Source: Clostridia bacterium (GTDB taxonomy: Bacteria; Bacillota; Clostridia; Christensenellales; UBA1242). From it: 37,719 bases of DNA. Below are positions 8,987 to 18,132 of the stretch, in pieces; position 1 is the first letter of the stretch, and every line of letters begins with the position of its first letter. Location: contig JAGAOQ010000009.1 in the NCBI GenBank assembly GCA_017623705.1, positions 1 through 37,719 of the forward strand, read 5' to 3'. Position numbers and translations under genes: made by a program. The notes beneath the pieces were generated by a model, which saw nothing but the letters and a program-made list of their open reading frames with translations, made no database searches and had not been told where the DNA came from.

Positions 8987-9410
8987 TTCTCGGGATAAAC
9001 AAATTAGTAATTCCCATCACTATCATGACAATACTCGGGAACATTGCGTTCGTTAAGTCAATTAAAAACCAACGCCAAATTGTAATGACCAACAAACCCG
9101 TAAAGACAATTTGATACAGTAAAAACAAACGGTCGGCTTTCCAAATTTGTTTGGCTTCTAAACGAACAATCATGTTACCGACGTAATAAACGACAAAACA
9201 AATCCCGAGCAAGAACAAAACTGGGAAACATAAGTTATACCACGGATTTTGTGCCGAACCCAAAGGTGCAGATTTATTCAAACCGAGATCTTGCTGAAAT
9301 GCATCAAAGTTCAAAAATAAGTACAAACAACACGCAAACAGCAAACCAAGTGCCGAAATAATTTTCAAAATCACAATGGTTTTATTAGAAATGCGACGTT
9401 GCTTTGCCAT
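8958..9410 (-). CDS. Small four-helix membrane protein in the addAB operon
   Basis: A 150-residue protein with a basic N-terminus and about four membrane helices (roughly residues 11-30, 58-80, 92-112, 118-138). I do not recognise the family. It begins one base after the addA stop, with no Shine-Dalgarno sequence at normal spacing, so it is probably translated by coupling to addA. Its 3' end runs 29 bases into the convergent GerC-like gene, with no hairpin between them. A membrane protein tied to a recombination nuclease operon is unusual; the link may be only transcriptional. Confidence 0.8.
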   Translation of the reverse strand: MAKQRRISNKTIVILKIISALGLLFACCLYLFLNFDAFQQDLGLNKSAPLGSAQNPWYNLCFPVLFLLGICFVVYYVGNMIVRLEAKQIWKADRLFLLYQIVFTGLLVITIWRWFLIDLTNAMFPSIVMIVMGITNLFIPRIIDNNNHDF

Positions 9411-9411
9411 A

Positions 9412-12282
9412 TTAAAATGATACCTTAATTAACTCATCGTGTACAGTAGAATAAATGTAAGCCGTAATTTGGTAATTTGGAAGTGCTTGTGCGTAAAGGC
9501 GTAATTGCTCACGGTACTTCGCAACCAAAGCTTCCCGTGGCAAGCGGGTAGTTTTATAGTCCACGATAATTGCTTCCTGCCCTTTAACCGCCAACAAGTC
9601 CATAATCCCTTGCACAATCGTTTGGTCTTGCAAATACAAAAACGGCAATTCTCGGTAAACGGTGTACCCAGCAACCAAGTTTTGCACCGCCGTAGGTAAA
9701 TCGCCATATTGAATTTGACGGTGGTAATCTGTACCAAACTCTTTGCCCCCCTGCTCCGCAAACTTGCATGGTGCGACATAATCTAAAAATGGTTCTGCGG
9801 TTTTCGCCAAAGCGGTAACACTTTGTTTAACCAAAACATCGGCTTGTTGCATTGCGGGACAAACCTCAATTTGTGGTGCCGTGTCATGGTCGGCATTTGC
9901 TGTTGGTGGCGTTAGCTTAACGTCCTCTAACTCTTGATAACGTTTAACCGCCATGTCGTACGGGTTAAGCAAATCCAACATCGAATTTGGTTGGATTAAA
10001 CAAACATCATGACGCCAGCAACCCACAATGTAGAGTTTTTCTTTGGCACGGGTTAAAGCAACGTAAAGCAAACGCTTCTTTTCTTCTAACTCACTTGCTA
10101 ACTGATATTTGGCAATTCCTAAACGCAAAACGGGACTTTTCTGCACGTAGTTTTCTGTGTCCACAGAGGCAACGCAAAGCCCCATCTTCTTATCCATGAT
10201 AACTTTTTCACGCTGATTGCCTTTCTTGGACCATTGAGCCCCCATGTTAAACAAAATTACCATTGGAAATTCCAAACCTTTGGAATGGTGGATTGTCATC
10301 AACTTAACCGCATTCGTAAGGTTAGTCCCAACATTGATTTCAACTTTAACTAAATCGTGTTCGACCAAATATAAATAACGAGCGACAGTATCAAAATCAC
10401 CAATCCCACGAATTGCCGACAAGAAGTTATTGACGACGGGAATTTCCAGCATGCCAAATTCCGTTGCAACTTGTGTCAAAACTTCATAGGTCGATTGCTG
10501 ACGTCCTAACTGGCGGTAGTAAGTTAAACACTCTTCGCAAGTAGTAATTTTTTGTTGTAATTCACTGCTAATTTTACCCAAACGGATATGAGCTAAATCA
10601 TCGTTCGTACAACCAAAGAAGTATTGTAACACCATAAATTTAGATAACTCATGTGCGGGATTCATCATTGCAAACAAGAAATGATTTAACAAAACAATTT
10701 CGGCTTCTTCCAAAGCATTACTGGTGCGGTCGATAACCCCGACGATGCCCCGCTCGGCGAGATATTTTTGCAACGCTTTCAACGGTCGACTATCTTCGGC
10801 CAAAATGGCAATGTCTTGCAACGGACGGTTGGCTTGTTTAATTTGTTGATAAGCTAATTCCATTTGCAAAGCTAAATCATCGGTAACTTCAATTTTAACC
10901 GCCGCTTTCAACGCATCGACATCTAATTCATGGTCAAGCTCAAACTTATGCCCTTCATCATAACCATAGATTAGACGTCGCATAATGCCATTAACAAAGT
11001 GTAAAATCGGGTCTTTGCTACGCCAGTTTTTGTTCAAGCGAATCGCATCAACCAAATTGTCATGAATCACTAAATCAAACAATTCGGGTTCACAACCACG
11101 AAAGCCGTAAATACTTTGCTTTGTGTCGCCAACAATACAGAAAAATTTGTCTTCGCCACGTAAGATGTTAATGATACGGAACTGCACAGGGTTAGTATCT
11201 TGCCCTTCGTCCACGAAGATGTATTTGTATTGTGCCCGAATTGCAGCTACCGCTTCGGGATTTGCTAGTACCTTCAAGGCATATTTTTCCAAATCGTTGT
11301 AATCTAATTTTTTGTATTCCGCCTTCTTGGTCGTGTACGCTTCGTCAAAAATTTCTACCAATTTGATTAACTGTTCAACAATCTTGCGGTCGTGCAAAAT
11401 GTCGTTTTGAATTTCAGCAACAGAGAATTTGAATTGCTTTTCAATTTTTTTGCGAACTATATCTTTTAATTTATCGCGTAATTCTTTGAACTGCTCGTAC
11501 AAAATGAAATCTGGTTCTTTTTTTAAGCGATCAAAAGTAAAGGTTAACTTTTGGAAATCGGTGTACGTCTGGGCATTAAGAATTTGGTCGACAACGTTAA
11601 GTACAAAATCAACTTGCGGTGATGTATGATTGAGTTCAATAAATAATTCACGAAACCTTTGTGCTAGCTGGTGGTAATATTTAATCAATTCTATCACGGC
11701 AAGATTTTTTTCCACATCTGGTTCATAAACTCGCAAAGCAACCTCTTGCAACCAATTTGCTTTGTCTTCTCTGGTTTCCAAAAAGTCGTGAATATGAAAA
11801 ACGGTTTTGCGTAAATCATCTAAACTGCGACTTGCGGCAAACATATCCACTGCATCTTTCACCAAGTCATAATTTTCTAAAACGATTTTTTCAAACAGCG
11901 ATACCTTCAATTTTTCACTTTCAATGGTATCCATAACAGCAAAGCTAGGACTAACTTCGGCAACCGTAAACCAAGCACGAATAATGTTCGCACAAAAGCT
12001 ATGGAAAGTCCCAATTGCCGCCGCTTGTAAATCAACATAAGAAAAACGGTCGCCTAACAAACTACTCAATTCTTTTTTTAATTTTTGACGCATATCTTGT
12101 GCCGAAGCATCGGTGAAAGTTAAAACCAGCAGTTGGTCAAACTGACTATAACCACGGTTAATAATGTTAGCAATACGATTGATAATCGTCGTCGTTTTAC
12201 CACTCCCCGCACTGGCTGAAATTGCAATTTTTAATGCTTGCGAATCAATAACTTTTTGTTGGTCTTTGGTCGGCGTAGCCAT
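9412..12282 (-). CDS. addA: ATP-dependent helicase/nuclease subunit AddA
   Basis: AddA combines a UvrD-type helicase with a RecB-type nuclease; with AddB it resects DNA ends for recombination. Seen here: Walker A GSGKT (residues 26-30), Walker B region VDEGQDTN (about 357-364), a motif VI-like stretch VALTRAKEKLY, and the C-terminal nuclease motif VDYKTTRLP (about 907-915) preceded by QGIMDLL. All catalytic motifs appear intact. At 956 residues it is well below the usual 1200 or so, implying shortened insertions. AAGGAGG at 12290-12296 lies seven bases before the ATG, and the ATG shares one base with the addB stop. Confidence 0.95.
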   Translation of the reverse strand: MATPTKDQQKVIDSQALKIAISASAGSGKTTTIINRIANIINRGYSQFDQLLVLTFTDASAQDMRQKLKKELSSLLGDRFSYVDLQAAAIGTFHSFCANIIRAWFTVAEVSPSFAVMDTIESEKLKVSLFEKIVLENYDLVKDAVDMFAASRSLDDLRKTVFHIHDFLETREDKANWLQEVALRVYEPDVEKNLAVIELIKYYHQLAQRFRELFIELNHTSPQVDFVLNVVDQILNAQTYTDFQKLTFTFDRLKKEPDFILYEQFKELRDKLKDIVRKKIEKQFKFSVAEIQNDILHDRKIVEQLIKLVEIFDEAYTTKKAEYKKLDYNDLEKYALKVLANPEAVAAIRAQYKYIFVDEGQDTNPVQFRIINILRGEDKFFCIVGDTKQSIYGFRGCEPELFDLVIHDNLVDAIRLNKNWRSKDPILHFVNGIMRRLIYGYDEGHKFELDHELDVDALKAAVKIEVTDDLALQMELAYQQIKQANRPLQDIAILAEDSRPLKALQKYLAERGIVGVIDRTSNALEEAEIVLLNHFLFAMMNPAHELSKFMVLQYFFGCTNDDLAHIRLGKISSELQQKITTCEECLTYYRQLGRQQSTYEVLTQVATEFGMLEIPVVNNFLSAIRGIGDFDTVARYLYLVEHDLVKVEINVGTNLTNAVKLMTIHHSKGLEFPMVILFNMGAQWSKKGNQREKVIMDKKMGLCVASVDTENYVQKSPVLRLGIAKYQLASELEEKKRLLYVALTRAKEKLYIVGCWRHDVCLIQPNSMLDLLNPYDMAVKRYQELEDVKLTPPTANADHDTAPQIEVCPAMQQADVLVKQSVTALAKTAEPFLDYVAPCKFAEQGGKEFGTDYHRQIQYGDLPTAVQNLVAGYTVYRELPFLYLQDQTIVQGIMDLLAVKGQEAIIVDYKTTRLPREALVAKYREQLRLYAQALPNYQITAYIYSTVHDELIKVSF

Positions 12283-14816
12283 TACTTATCCTCCTTGAAA
12301 AAACTGTACAGAATTTTCTCACCTTTATCTCGGCATTGATTTTCATCAAATTGACACAAGTTTTTGATGGGACAATAGGTACATACTTTCTCGTCGACCG
12401 CCAAAGGTTTAACGTCGCCCGCAATAATTCTTTCCACCGCTTCATCAACTAAACGGTTTGCATGACGGCAAAGATTGTCAATCGTTGCCGTGCTAAGATA
12501 ATATTTGCCACCAGGACTAATCAAACTCGGCGGAAATAAATCTTTTAAGTCGGTGTTCACAAAACCTTTCAACTGAAAACTCTTTTCGTCGTCGGCGTAA
12601 CCTTTACTCAACGGCAAATAACCTGCCCCCGCAATCTTACCAAGTTCCTTTAAGGCACTTGCGTAAACTGGCAACTGTAACTTCTTGCCTAGATAAATGC
12701 TTTTCGCCACACTATCTCCAACATTCCCCGTCTTGTAATCCAGTACCAAATAAGCATGTTGGTTGTCGCCTAAATCAGCAATATCAATCCGGTCAACACG
12801 ACCGATTAAAGTCAAACCATGTTGCAAAGGACGGGTAACATCTTTTTCAACTTCGGTTTGCAAGTTAAATTTACCTTCCGCAAAAATTTCCGTTAGACGC
12901 TGGATAATAAAAGTAATTTCTTTGGCAATGTTTTGCGTTAAAGGTGGGTAATCATACGCCAACGCTTGAATGCCTGTTTGCACCGCTTGTTCCAAATTGT
13001 GATGAGTAAAATATTCTTGCAAAGCAATGTGAATCGCCGAACCAACCGTATTCGGTGCTAATTTATAAATTGGACGAGGACTTAACCGTAAACCCTTTTG
13101 TATGAAGTTCAAATGTGGACAACTGTAATAGTTTTCCAACAAAGTTGTATTCACTCGCCGTTTGCCGAAAAATAAGTCCTGCCCCACGGTAATCGGTGTA
13201 TCAACCGCCACCCACTTAAAATTAGCGTACGGTTCGTAGGCGACAGGGGTAAAATGTTCACAAGTTCCCGACAAGGTAATTTGCACACTAGGAATGGTTT
13301 GGAGCATTTCCGCACGACGACAATTACGTTCCCGTTGCAGTTTCGGTGTCGGTGTGATTCCCGTAGCAACTAAATCTGCTTCTTGCAAAATATCATCGTC
13401 GGCTTGCCCTTGGGGGAAATTTTCCAGCGTACAATTTGCGATGAATAAGTATTTTACCATGCTTGGCACCCAGTCATTAACTGGGGCAATCAAGACACGA
13501 TTGATGTATGATGGGATATTGGAAATTTTTGTTGCTCGGCACAAAGTCCAAAATAAATTGATAAATTCTCGCAAGTTCAAATCTTCACCAGCACAACCAC
13601 GTTGAATCTGGTCGAGAATGTTTTGCAACTTTTCGTTTTGCGTCATCAATTTTAATTGTTCGCAAAGCTCACTAACATTTTTTGTAGCATGCAATTTTTT
13701 GACGGCTGGCACTGCCCGAGCTCGTAAATTGGCTTTCACAATTTGGTTGTCTAACTCAAAGACTGTTTCGTCGGGAACTCCACTACATTGATTATACAAA
13801 ACGGCAACTGTATTTTCTGCATCATCATTAACGGTTAGTTCCAACAAATCACGTAAATACTTGGCATCGGCAGTCGTACTAAGTTTAGTCCCAACGTCAA
13901 TGTTGACTGGCAACTGGTACTTTTGAGCAACGACTTGCCAAATTGGTGCCATCGTTTCAAACTCAGTCAACAACACAACAATTTCTTCGGGAGCAACTCC
14001 TTGTTTAATCAAGGCAACAATTTGTTCCGCAATGACACTAGCTTCGCCACGTTCAGTTTCGCAACGCACAGTTTTCGCCACAGGTGTGAAAGCTTTGGCA
14101 TCGGGGATTTGATAATGCGTAAATTTAGATAGTTGGCCATTTAATTCGGGTTCACTCGTACCGATAGTAACACTCGACGCATGCTGGCACAGTTCCATCA
14201 AAACTTGCAAGCGAGCAGGCGACAAACTAGGGAAACCGCAAACATAGACAGATGCCGTTTTCACCGTTTGACTTTCGGCAAGGTGTTGCACTAAATATTC
14301 CAACATGCCCGAACTGTCGGTTTGGTTTTGAAGCACACCCATGTATGCTTGATAAATTAAGTTGATGTCGTGATACTTTTTTTGTGCTACCGCCGTTTTG
14401 GCCGTAGTTGCCAAACTGGCAAAATCGACACAGGAACTACGCATTTGGTTAATGGTATTATACATTTTTTCCGCAAAGTCGTAATGCCCCGCACTGGTTT
14501 TGAACCAAACTAATTGACTTTGTACTTGTCGAATCGCTTTCCATAAGCTCAATACGGCACTGGTTTTATCGAGAACTTGTGGCTCTTGCCCTTGGTTTAA
14601 TTCACTGGCAACCAAACGATACAACATGGAAAAGGTAATGACACGTGTGTACAATAATTGCGGACGATATTTCAACAAAATGCGTTCCGCTTGTAATGTA
14701 AAGCGGTCGGGAACTAGCACTAAAACATTTGCCAAAATTTCACGAGTTGTTGCTTTGTGTAAAATATGTTCATTAGTTAGCACAAAATTTTTACCTTGGT
14801 AAACGGTTACATTCAT
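12282..14816 (-). CDS. addB: ATP-dependent nuclease subunit AddB, without a Walker A motif
   Basis: AddB is the second subunit of the AddAB end-resection complex and carries a nuclease domain with an iron-sulfur cluster. Seen here: the nuclease motif LDYKTGN (about residue 691), a first cluster cysteine in YYSCPH (about 561) and the C-terminal C-x2-C-x5-C in CTYCPIKNLC, together the four expected ligands. The N-terminal P-loop found in Bacillus AddB is replaced by YQGKNFVLTNEH, so ATP binding looks lost, as in streptococcal RexB. At 844 residues it is about 300 shorter than Bacillus AddB. An ATG 12 codons upstream (14852) is in frame, but 14816 is preferred because a promoter ends seven bases before it. 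Confidence 0.93.
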   Translation of the reverse strand: MNVTVYQGKNFVLTNEHILHKATTREILANVLVLVPDRFTLQAERILLKYRPQLLYTRVITFSMLYRLVASELNQGQEPQVLDKTSAVLSLWKAIRQVQSQLVWFKTSAGHYDFAEKMYNTINQMRSSCVDFASLATTAKTAVAQKKYHDINLIYQAYMGVLQNQTDSSGMLEYLVQHLAESQTVKTASVYVCGFPSLSPARLQVLMELCQHASSVTIGTSEPELNGQLSKFTHYQIPDAKAFTPVAKTVRCETERGEASVIAEQIVALIKQGVAPEEIVVLLTEFETMAPIWQVVAQKYQLPVNIDVGTKLSTTADAKYLRDLLELTVNDDAENTVAVLYNQCSGVPDETVFELDNQIVKANLRARAVPAVKKLHATKNVSELCEQLKLMTQNEKLQNILDQIQRGCAGEDLNLREFINLFWTLCRATKISNIPSYINRVLIAPVNDWVPSMVKYLFIANCTLENFPQGQADDDILQEADLVATGITPTPKLQRERNCRRAEMLQTIPSVQITLSGTCEHFTPVAYEPYANFKWVAVDTPITVGQDLFFGKRRVNTTLLENYYSCPHLNFIQKGLRLSPRPIYKLAPNTVGSAIHIALQEYFTHHNLEQAVQTGIQALAYDYPPLTQNIAKEITFIIQRLTEIFAEGKFNLQTEVEKDVTRPLQHGLTLIGRVDRIDIADLGDNQHAYLVLDYKTGNVGDSVAKSIYLGKKLQLPVYASALKELGKIAGAGYLPLSKGYADDEKSFQLKGFVNTDLKDLFPPSLISPGGKYYLSTATIDNLCRHANRLVDEAVERIIAGDVKPLAVDEKVCTYCPIKNLCQFDENQCRDKGEKILYSFFKEDK

Positions 14817-14823
14817 TATGATT

Positions 14824-14852
14824 AGGATAACATCAATTAAATCAAGTAGCAA
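14824..14852 (-). promoter_or_regulatory. Leaderless-type promoter of addB
   Basis: Minus-strand TTGCTA (14852-14847), a 17-bp spacer, TATCCT (14829-14824), then 7 bases to the ATG at 14816. No Shine-Dalgarno sequence is present. It is divergent from the promoter at 14870-14898. Confidence 0.65.
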
Positions 14853-14869
14853 GGTAAACGATAAACCAT

Positions 14870-14898
14870 TTGCAACAAAGGTTAGTAACCATTAAAAT
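14870..14898 (+). promoter_or_regulatory. Leaderless-type promoter of the U32 gene
   Basis: TTGCAA (14870-14875), a 17-bp spacer, TAAAAT (14893-14898), then 8 bases to the ATG at 14907. No Shine-Dalgarno sequence is present. Confidence 0.7.
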
Positions 14899-14906
14899 AA
14901 TAATTG

Positions 14907-16073
14907 ATGAAAACAACGAACGCAAAAATTGAATTGTTAGCTCCCGCAGGTGATGTCAAGCGGGCGATTATTGCCATGGACTACGGAGCCGATGCTATCT
15001 ACTTAGGCGGAAAAGATTTTAGCTTACGTGCACACGCCATCAACTTTACGGACGACGACATACGGGAAGTCGTGCAAATTGCCCACAGTCGTGGTAAAAA
15101 AGTTTTTGTTACGGTTAACATTATTCCCCGCAATGATGACTTTGCCCAGATTGTTGATTATGCTAAACGGTTAGATGCTTTACAAGTCGATGCCGTCATT
15201 GTTGCCGATTTAGGTGTCATTAAAGTTTTCCGTGAACACACCAAACTGGCGATTCACGTTTCGACCCAAGCAAACATTACCAACAAACACACTGCTTTGG
15301 AATACGTGCGGTTAGGTGCAACTCGTTTGGTTTTGGCACGTGAGCTAAACATTACCGAAATCAAAGAAATTTGCGATGCCGTCAAAGGACAAGCGGAAAT
15401 TGAAGTTTTTGTCCATGGTGCGATGTGCGTATCTTACAGTGGTCGTTGCCTATTATCAAACTACATGACAAACCGTGCCAGCAACCGTGGCGATTGTGCC
15501 CACTCTTGTCGCTATAAATATGTGTTGCAAGAAACCAAACGCCCAAATGAATACTGGCCGATTGAAGAAGATGAACACGGAACTTACATTTTGAACAGCC
15601 GTGATATGTGTCAAATTAACCGCTTACCCGAATTGATTGCCGCTGGTGTAACAAGTTTCAAAATTGAAGGTCGGGTGAAAAGTACCTACTACGTGGCAGG
15701 CGTTACCCATGCTTACCGCCAAGCTTTGGACGGTATCAAACGTGATTACCTCACCGAGTTAGACAAAATTTCACACCGCCCTTACACAACGGGCTTTACT
15801 TTTGAACCAGTACCGACGGAATACTACCCCGCAGCACGGGAAGAACAAACTTATGAATTTATTGGGTTAGTTAATTCTGCCCAAACAATGATTGTGAAAA
15901 ATAAGATTAACCCCGGCGATGTAATCGAAATCTTATCACCAGAACTTGAAGCTGATGGTAAAACTTTTGTTTGGCAAGGCGAAATGCAAAACCAACCAGA
16001 AACAACCGTCGAAATTAAGGGTTGTCCTTACCCGTTACATATTAACGATATATTAAGGCGTCCAAAGCAGTAG
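14907..16073 (+). CDS. U32 family protein (TrhP/RlhA-like RNA hydroxylation protein)
   Basis: Members of the U32 'peptidase' family such as TrhP and RlhA support prephenate-dependent hydroxylation of tRNA wobble uridine or 23S rRNA cytidine; which applies here is not clear. Seen here: the N-terminal LLAPAGD-type start, the family signature HGAMCVSYSGRCLLSNY followed by RGDCAHSCRYKY with several cysteines (around residues 173-210), and a C-terminal barrel-like domain. Its 388 residues are normal for the shorter family members. ATG at 14907 is preferred over the TTG three bases upstream because of promoter spacing. The 3' end overlaps the convergent holA by 32 bases. It is monocistronic. Confidence 0.92.
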   Translation: MKTTNAKIELLAPAGDVKRAIIAMDYGADAIYLGGKDFSLRAHAINFTDDDIREVVQIAHSRGKKVFVTVNIIPRNDDFAQIVDYAKRLDALQVDAVIVADLGVIKVFREHTKLAIHVSTQANITNKHTALEYVRLGATRLVLARELNITEIKEICDAVKGQAEIEVFVHGAMCVSYSGRCLLSNYMTNRASNRGDCAHSCRYKYVLQETKRPNEYWPIEEDEHGTYILNSRDMCQINRLPELIAAGVTSFKIEGRVKSTYYVAGVTHAYRQALDGIKRDYLTELDKISHRPYTTGFTFEPVPTEYYPAAREEQTYEFIGLVNSAQTMIVKNKINPGDVIEILSPELEADGKTFVWQGEMQNQPETTVEIKGCPYPLHINDILRRPKQ

Positions 16074-16959
16074 CCACTGTCGTTTGTCCAGATTTAATTT
16101 GGTACTCTAATTCCAGTACACGAGCATAACAAGCTTTAACCGCACTCGGGTTATTGCCATAATCTCGGCGTGAATATTTAATCGCATACGGTGAACAACC
16201 CAGCATTTTACCGATGACGTTAATGTCATCTTTGCTGGCAGTGGCATAATAGGCACGACGCATTTGTGCAACTACCCCACCAAAAATTAAGTACTCATTC
16301 GTGTTACTACTTATTAACCACGACAAAATGTTTGTCGCTGCCGTAACTTGATGAGCTAAAATTGCCGCCCCTAATTCATAAATTTGGAAATCCAAAGTTT
16401 TGGTTAAGTACGGTTGAATGTGTTTAATTTCCCAAACGGGTAAATCGGCATAGTAAGCCAAAAACTTATTTAACTCGTTATCAATTAAAGTATAATAACC
16501 GCCCGTAGCTTCGACCAAATAACTGGCAGCATCACGTGTAATTTGATGCGGAGCAATTTGTTTCGCAATTAAAGGCACTAAAATTTCGGCGGGCATTGGA
16601 TTACAATTCACCACGGTTGCCCCTTTCAAGTTAGCTTCTGGTTTCTCTCGGTAGCTAATTAAAATTAAAACATTACCAGCAACGGGATTTTTCAAATATT
16701 GGTTTACCGCACTAAATGACGGCTTGTCGCCCAAAGTTGCAATGACCAAACGTGCAGTGGTAAAAAACGAAGTCGTTGCCAAAGCGGTAGTGAGTGTTTC
16801 CATCGCAACATCTTCGCCATATTTGGTTACTTCGGCATCGGGTAAAGCATTGCTAATTAAACTAACTGCCTTGTTGATTAAAAAATAATCTGTTCCATGC
16901 AGTAAATAGACAGGTTCAACTTTAACTTTCAAACTGGCTTTTAACTGTGCAAAATCCAT
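16042..16959 (-). CDS. holA: DNA polymerase III delta subunit (HolA)
   Basis: The delta subunit opens the sliding clamp during clamp loading. Seen here: the family's N-terminal pattern PVYLLHGTDYFLI (about residues 17-29), an alpha/beta AAA+-like domain without a P-loop (normal for delta), and a helical C-terminal domain ending in a typical LDALIYR-type tail. Its 305 residues are slightly short for the family. It follows comEC by seven bases without a Shine-Dalgarno sequence, so coupling is likely; comEC-holA is a common Bacillota gene order. The last 32 bases overlap the convergent U32 gene. Confidence 0.88.
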   Translation of the reverse strand: MDFAQLKASLKVKVEPVYLLHGTDYFLINKAVSLISNALPDAEVTKYGEDVAMETLTTALATTSFFTTARLVIATLGDKPSFSAVNQYLKNPVAGNVLILISYREKPEANLKGATVVNCNPMPAEILVPLIAKQIAPHQITRDAASYLVEATGGYYTLIDNELNKFLAYYADLPVWEIKHIQPYLTKTLDFQIYELGAAILAHQVTAATNILSWLISSNTNEYLIFGGVVAQMRRAYYATASKDDINVIGKMLGCSPYAIKYSRRDYGNNPSAVKACYARVLELEYQIKSGQTTVATALDALIYR

Positions 16960-16966
16960 TAAAACA

Positions 16967-18130
16967 TTAAACCATAATTAAGATTAAATAACAAGTAAAC
17001 AACACTGCCACCAAGGAATACTTAACTTTTGGCTTCAAGAAAATAAAACGAGATAAGATAATGGTTGCTAAATAATAAACAAAAATTGCTGGCAAACCAT
17101 GACTGACAGGAATTGTTGCCCATGACAACTGCCCAATTGCCGTCGTAATCCAATTCACAAAATTTAATATTGGTTCAGCCAACCATAGCACTGCCCCGCA
17201 AGCAAAAGTACAAACGGCGAACAGACCTAAATAAAATGACCACATCAACAGCGGAACTAACACCACATTTGTGACTAAACCAAGGACAGGTATTTCGCCG
17301 AAGAAATAAACAATGAAAGGAAAACTGCCAAGTGTTACAGCTACATACATCGCAACCGCACTGGACGGAATCACCTTGATGACAGTTTGGTACCACAAAT
17401 AAATTCCCAGTACACACGAGAAAGATAATAAGAAGGAAGCGGACACTAACGCATAAGGATAAATGAGTAAGATTACGATTCCCGCCAAAGATAAAACTGA
17501 CAAAGAATCGGCAACACGGAGATGGTGTTTCGCAAAAGTATAAACCAAGCACATGATAACCGCACGGATAATTGCATACTGCCACCCGCAGAGATAACCA
17601 TAGAACAATAAGATGGGAGCAATAATCCAAAGGTGTAACCGTTTCGGCACACGCAACCAACGTAAGATTGTCCCGACAGCACCGAACAAAGCTCCGACGT
17701 GCAAACCCGAAACGACCAAAATATGAGCCATACCCGTAACGGTAAAATCATAACGCAACCCGAACGACAAAACACTTTTATCGCCAAGTAGCATGGTATA
17801 AACTAAATCGGCATTATCCTGTGATAAGAACATCGGCAAATACCAACGGACATAACGCAAGATGACACCACGCAAACCAGCATGCGGATCGTAAGTGCGG
17901 TAATAGGGATTACTCACGAAACAAGTTGTCAAAGCAAAACTAATTACCGCCAAACAGTAAACAACACCTGCGGTAATTTTGAATTCACGTGGTAATTTAG
18001 TCCAAGATAAAATGGTTAAACCGAAGAAACCGACAATCACAGCCAGCCAAATGGAAAACATGGCACAAGCGATAGCTAACATCACGATTAAAAGTAACCA
18101 ACAAAGTGGTCTAAAATTACAAATTTTCAT
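16967..18130 (-). CDS. comEC: ComEC/Rec2-type DNA uptake channel, channel domain only
   Basis: ComEC forms the membrane channel for single-stranded DNA during natural transformation. Seen here: about ten hydrophobic segments and the family hallmark GMAHILVVSGLHVGALFG near residues 131-148, preceded by LLGDKSVLS. At 387 residues only the N-terminal membrane part and the Competence domain are present. The C-terminal metallo-beta-lactamase-like domain that brings most ComEC proteins to 700-800 residues is absent, and holA starts directly after the stop, so it has not merely been split off downstream. The ATG follows the upstream stop by two bases. Whether it still supports DNA uptake is unknown. 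Confidence 0.88.
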   Translation of the reverse strand: MKICNFRPLCWLLLIVMLAIACAMFSIWLAVIVGFFGLTILSWTKLPREFKITAGVVYCLAVISFALTTCFVSNPYYRTYDPHAGLRGVILRYVRWYLPMFLSQDNADLVYTMLLGDKSVLSFGLRYDFTVTGMAHILVVSGLHVGALFGAVGTILRWLRVPKRLHLWIIAPILLFYGYLCGWQYAIIRAVIMCLVYTFAKHHLRVADSLSVLSLAGIVILLIYPYALVSASFLLSFSCVLGIYLWYQTVIKVIPSSAVAMYVAVTLGSFPFIVYFFGEIPVLGLVTNVVLVPLLMWSFYLGLFAVCTFACGAVLWLAEPILNFVNWITTAIGQLSWATIPVSHGLPAIFVYYLATIILSRFIFLKPKVKYSLVAVLFTCYLILIMV

Positions 18131-18132
18131 GG

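Noticed and set aside
14817..14852. AddB starting 12 codons upstream
   Set aside because: The extension overlaps the promoter, and the first conserved residues follow the ATG at 14816.
17175..17660. A 161-codon frame within comEC on the same strand
   Set aside because: It is the out-of-frame shadow of the membrane channel, with cysteine-rich composition typical of shifted frames and no start signal.
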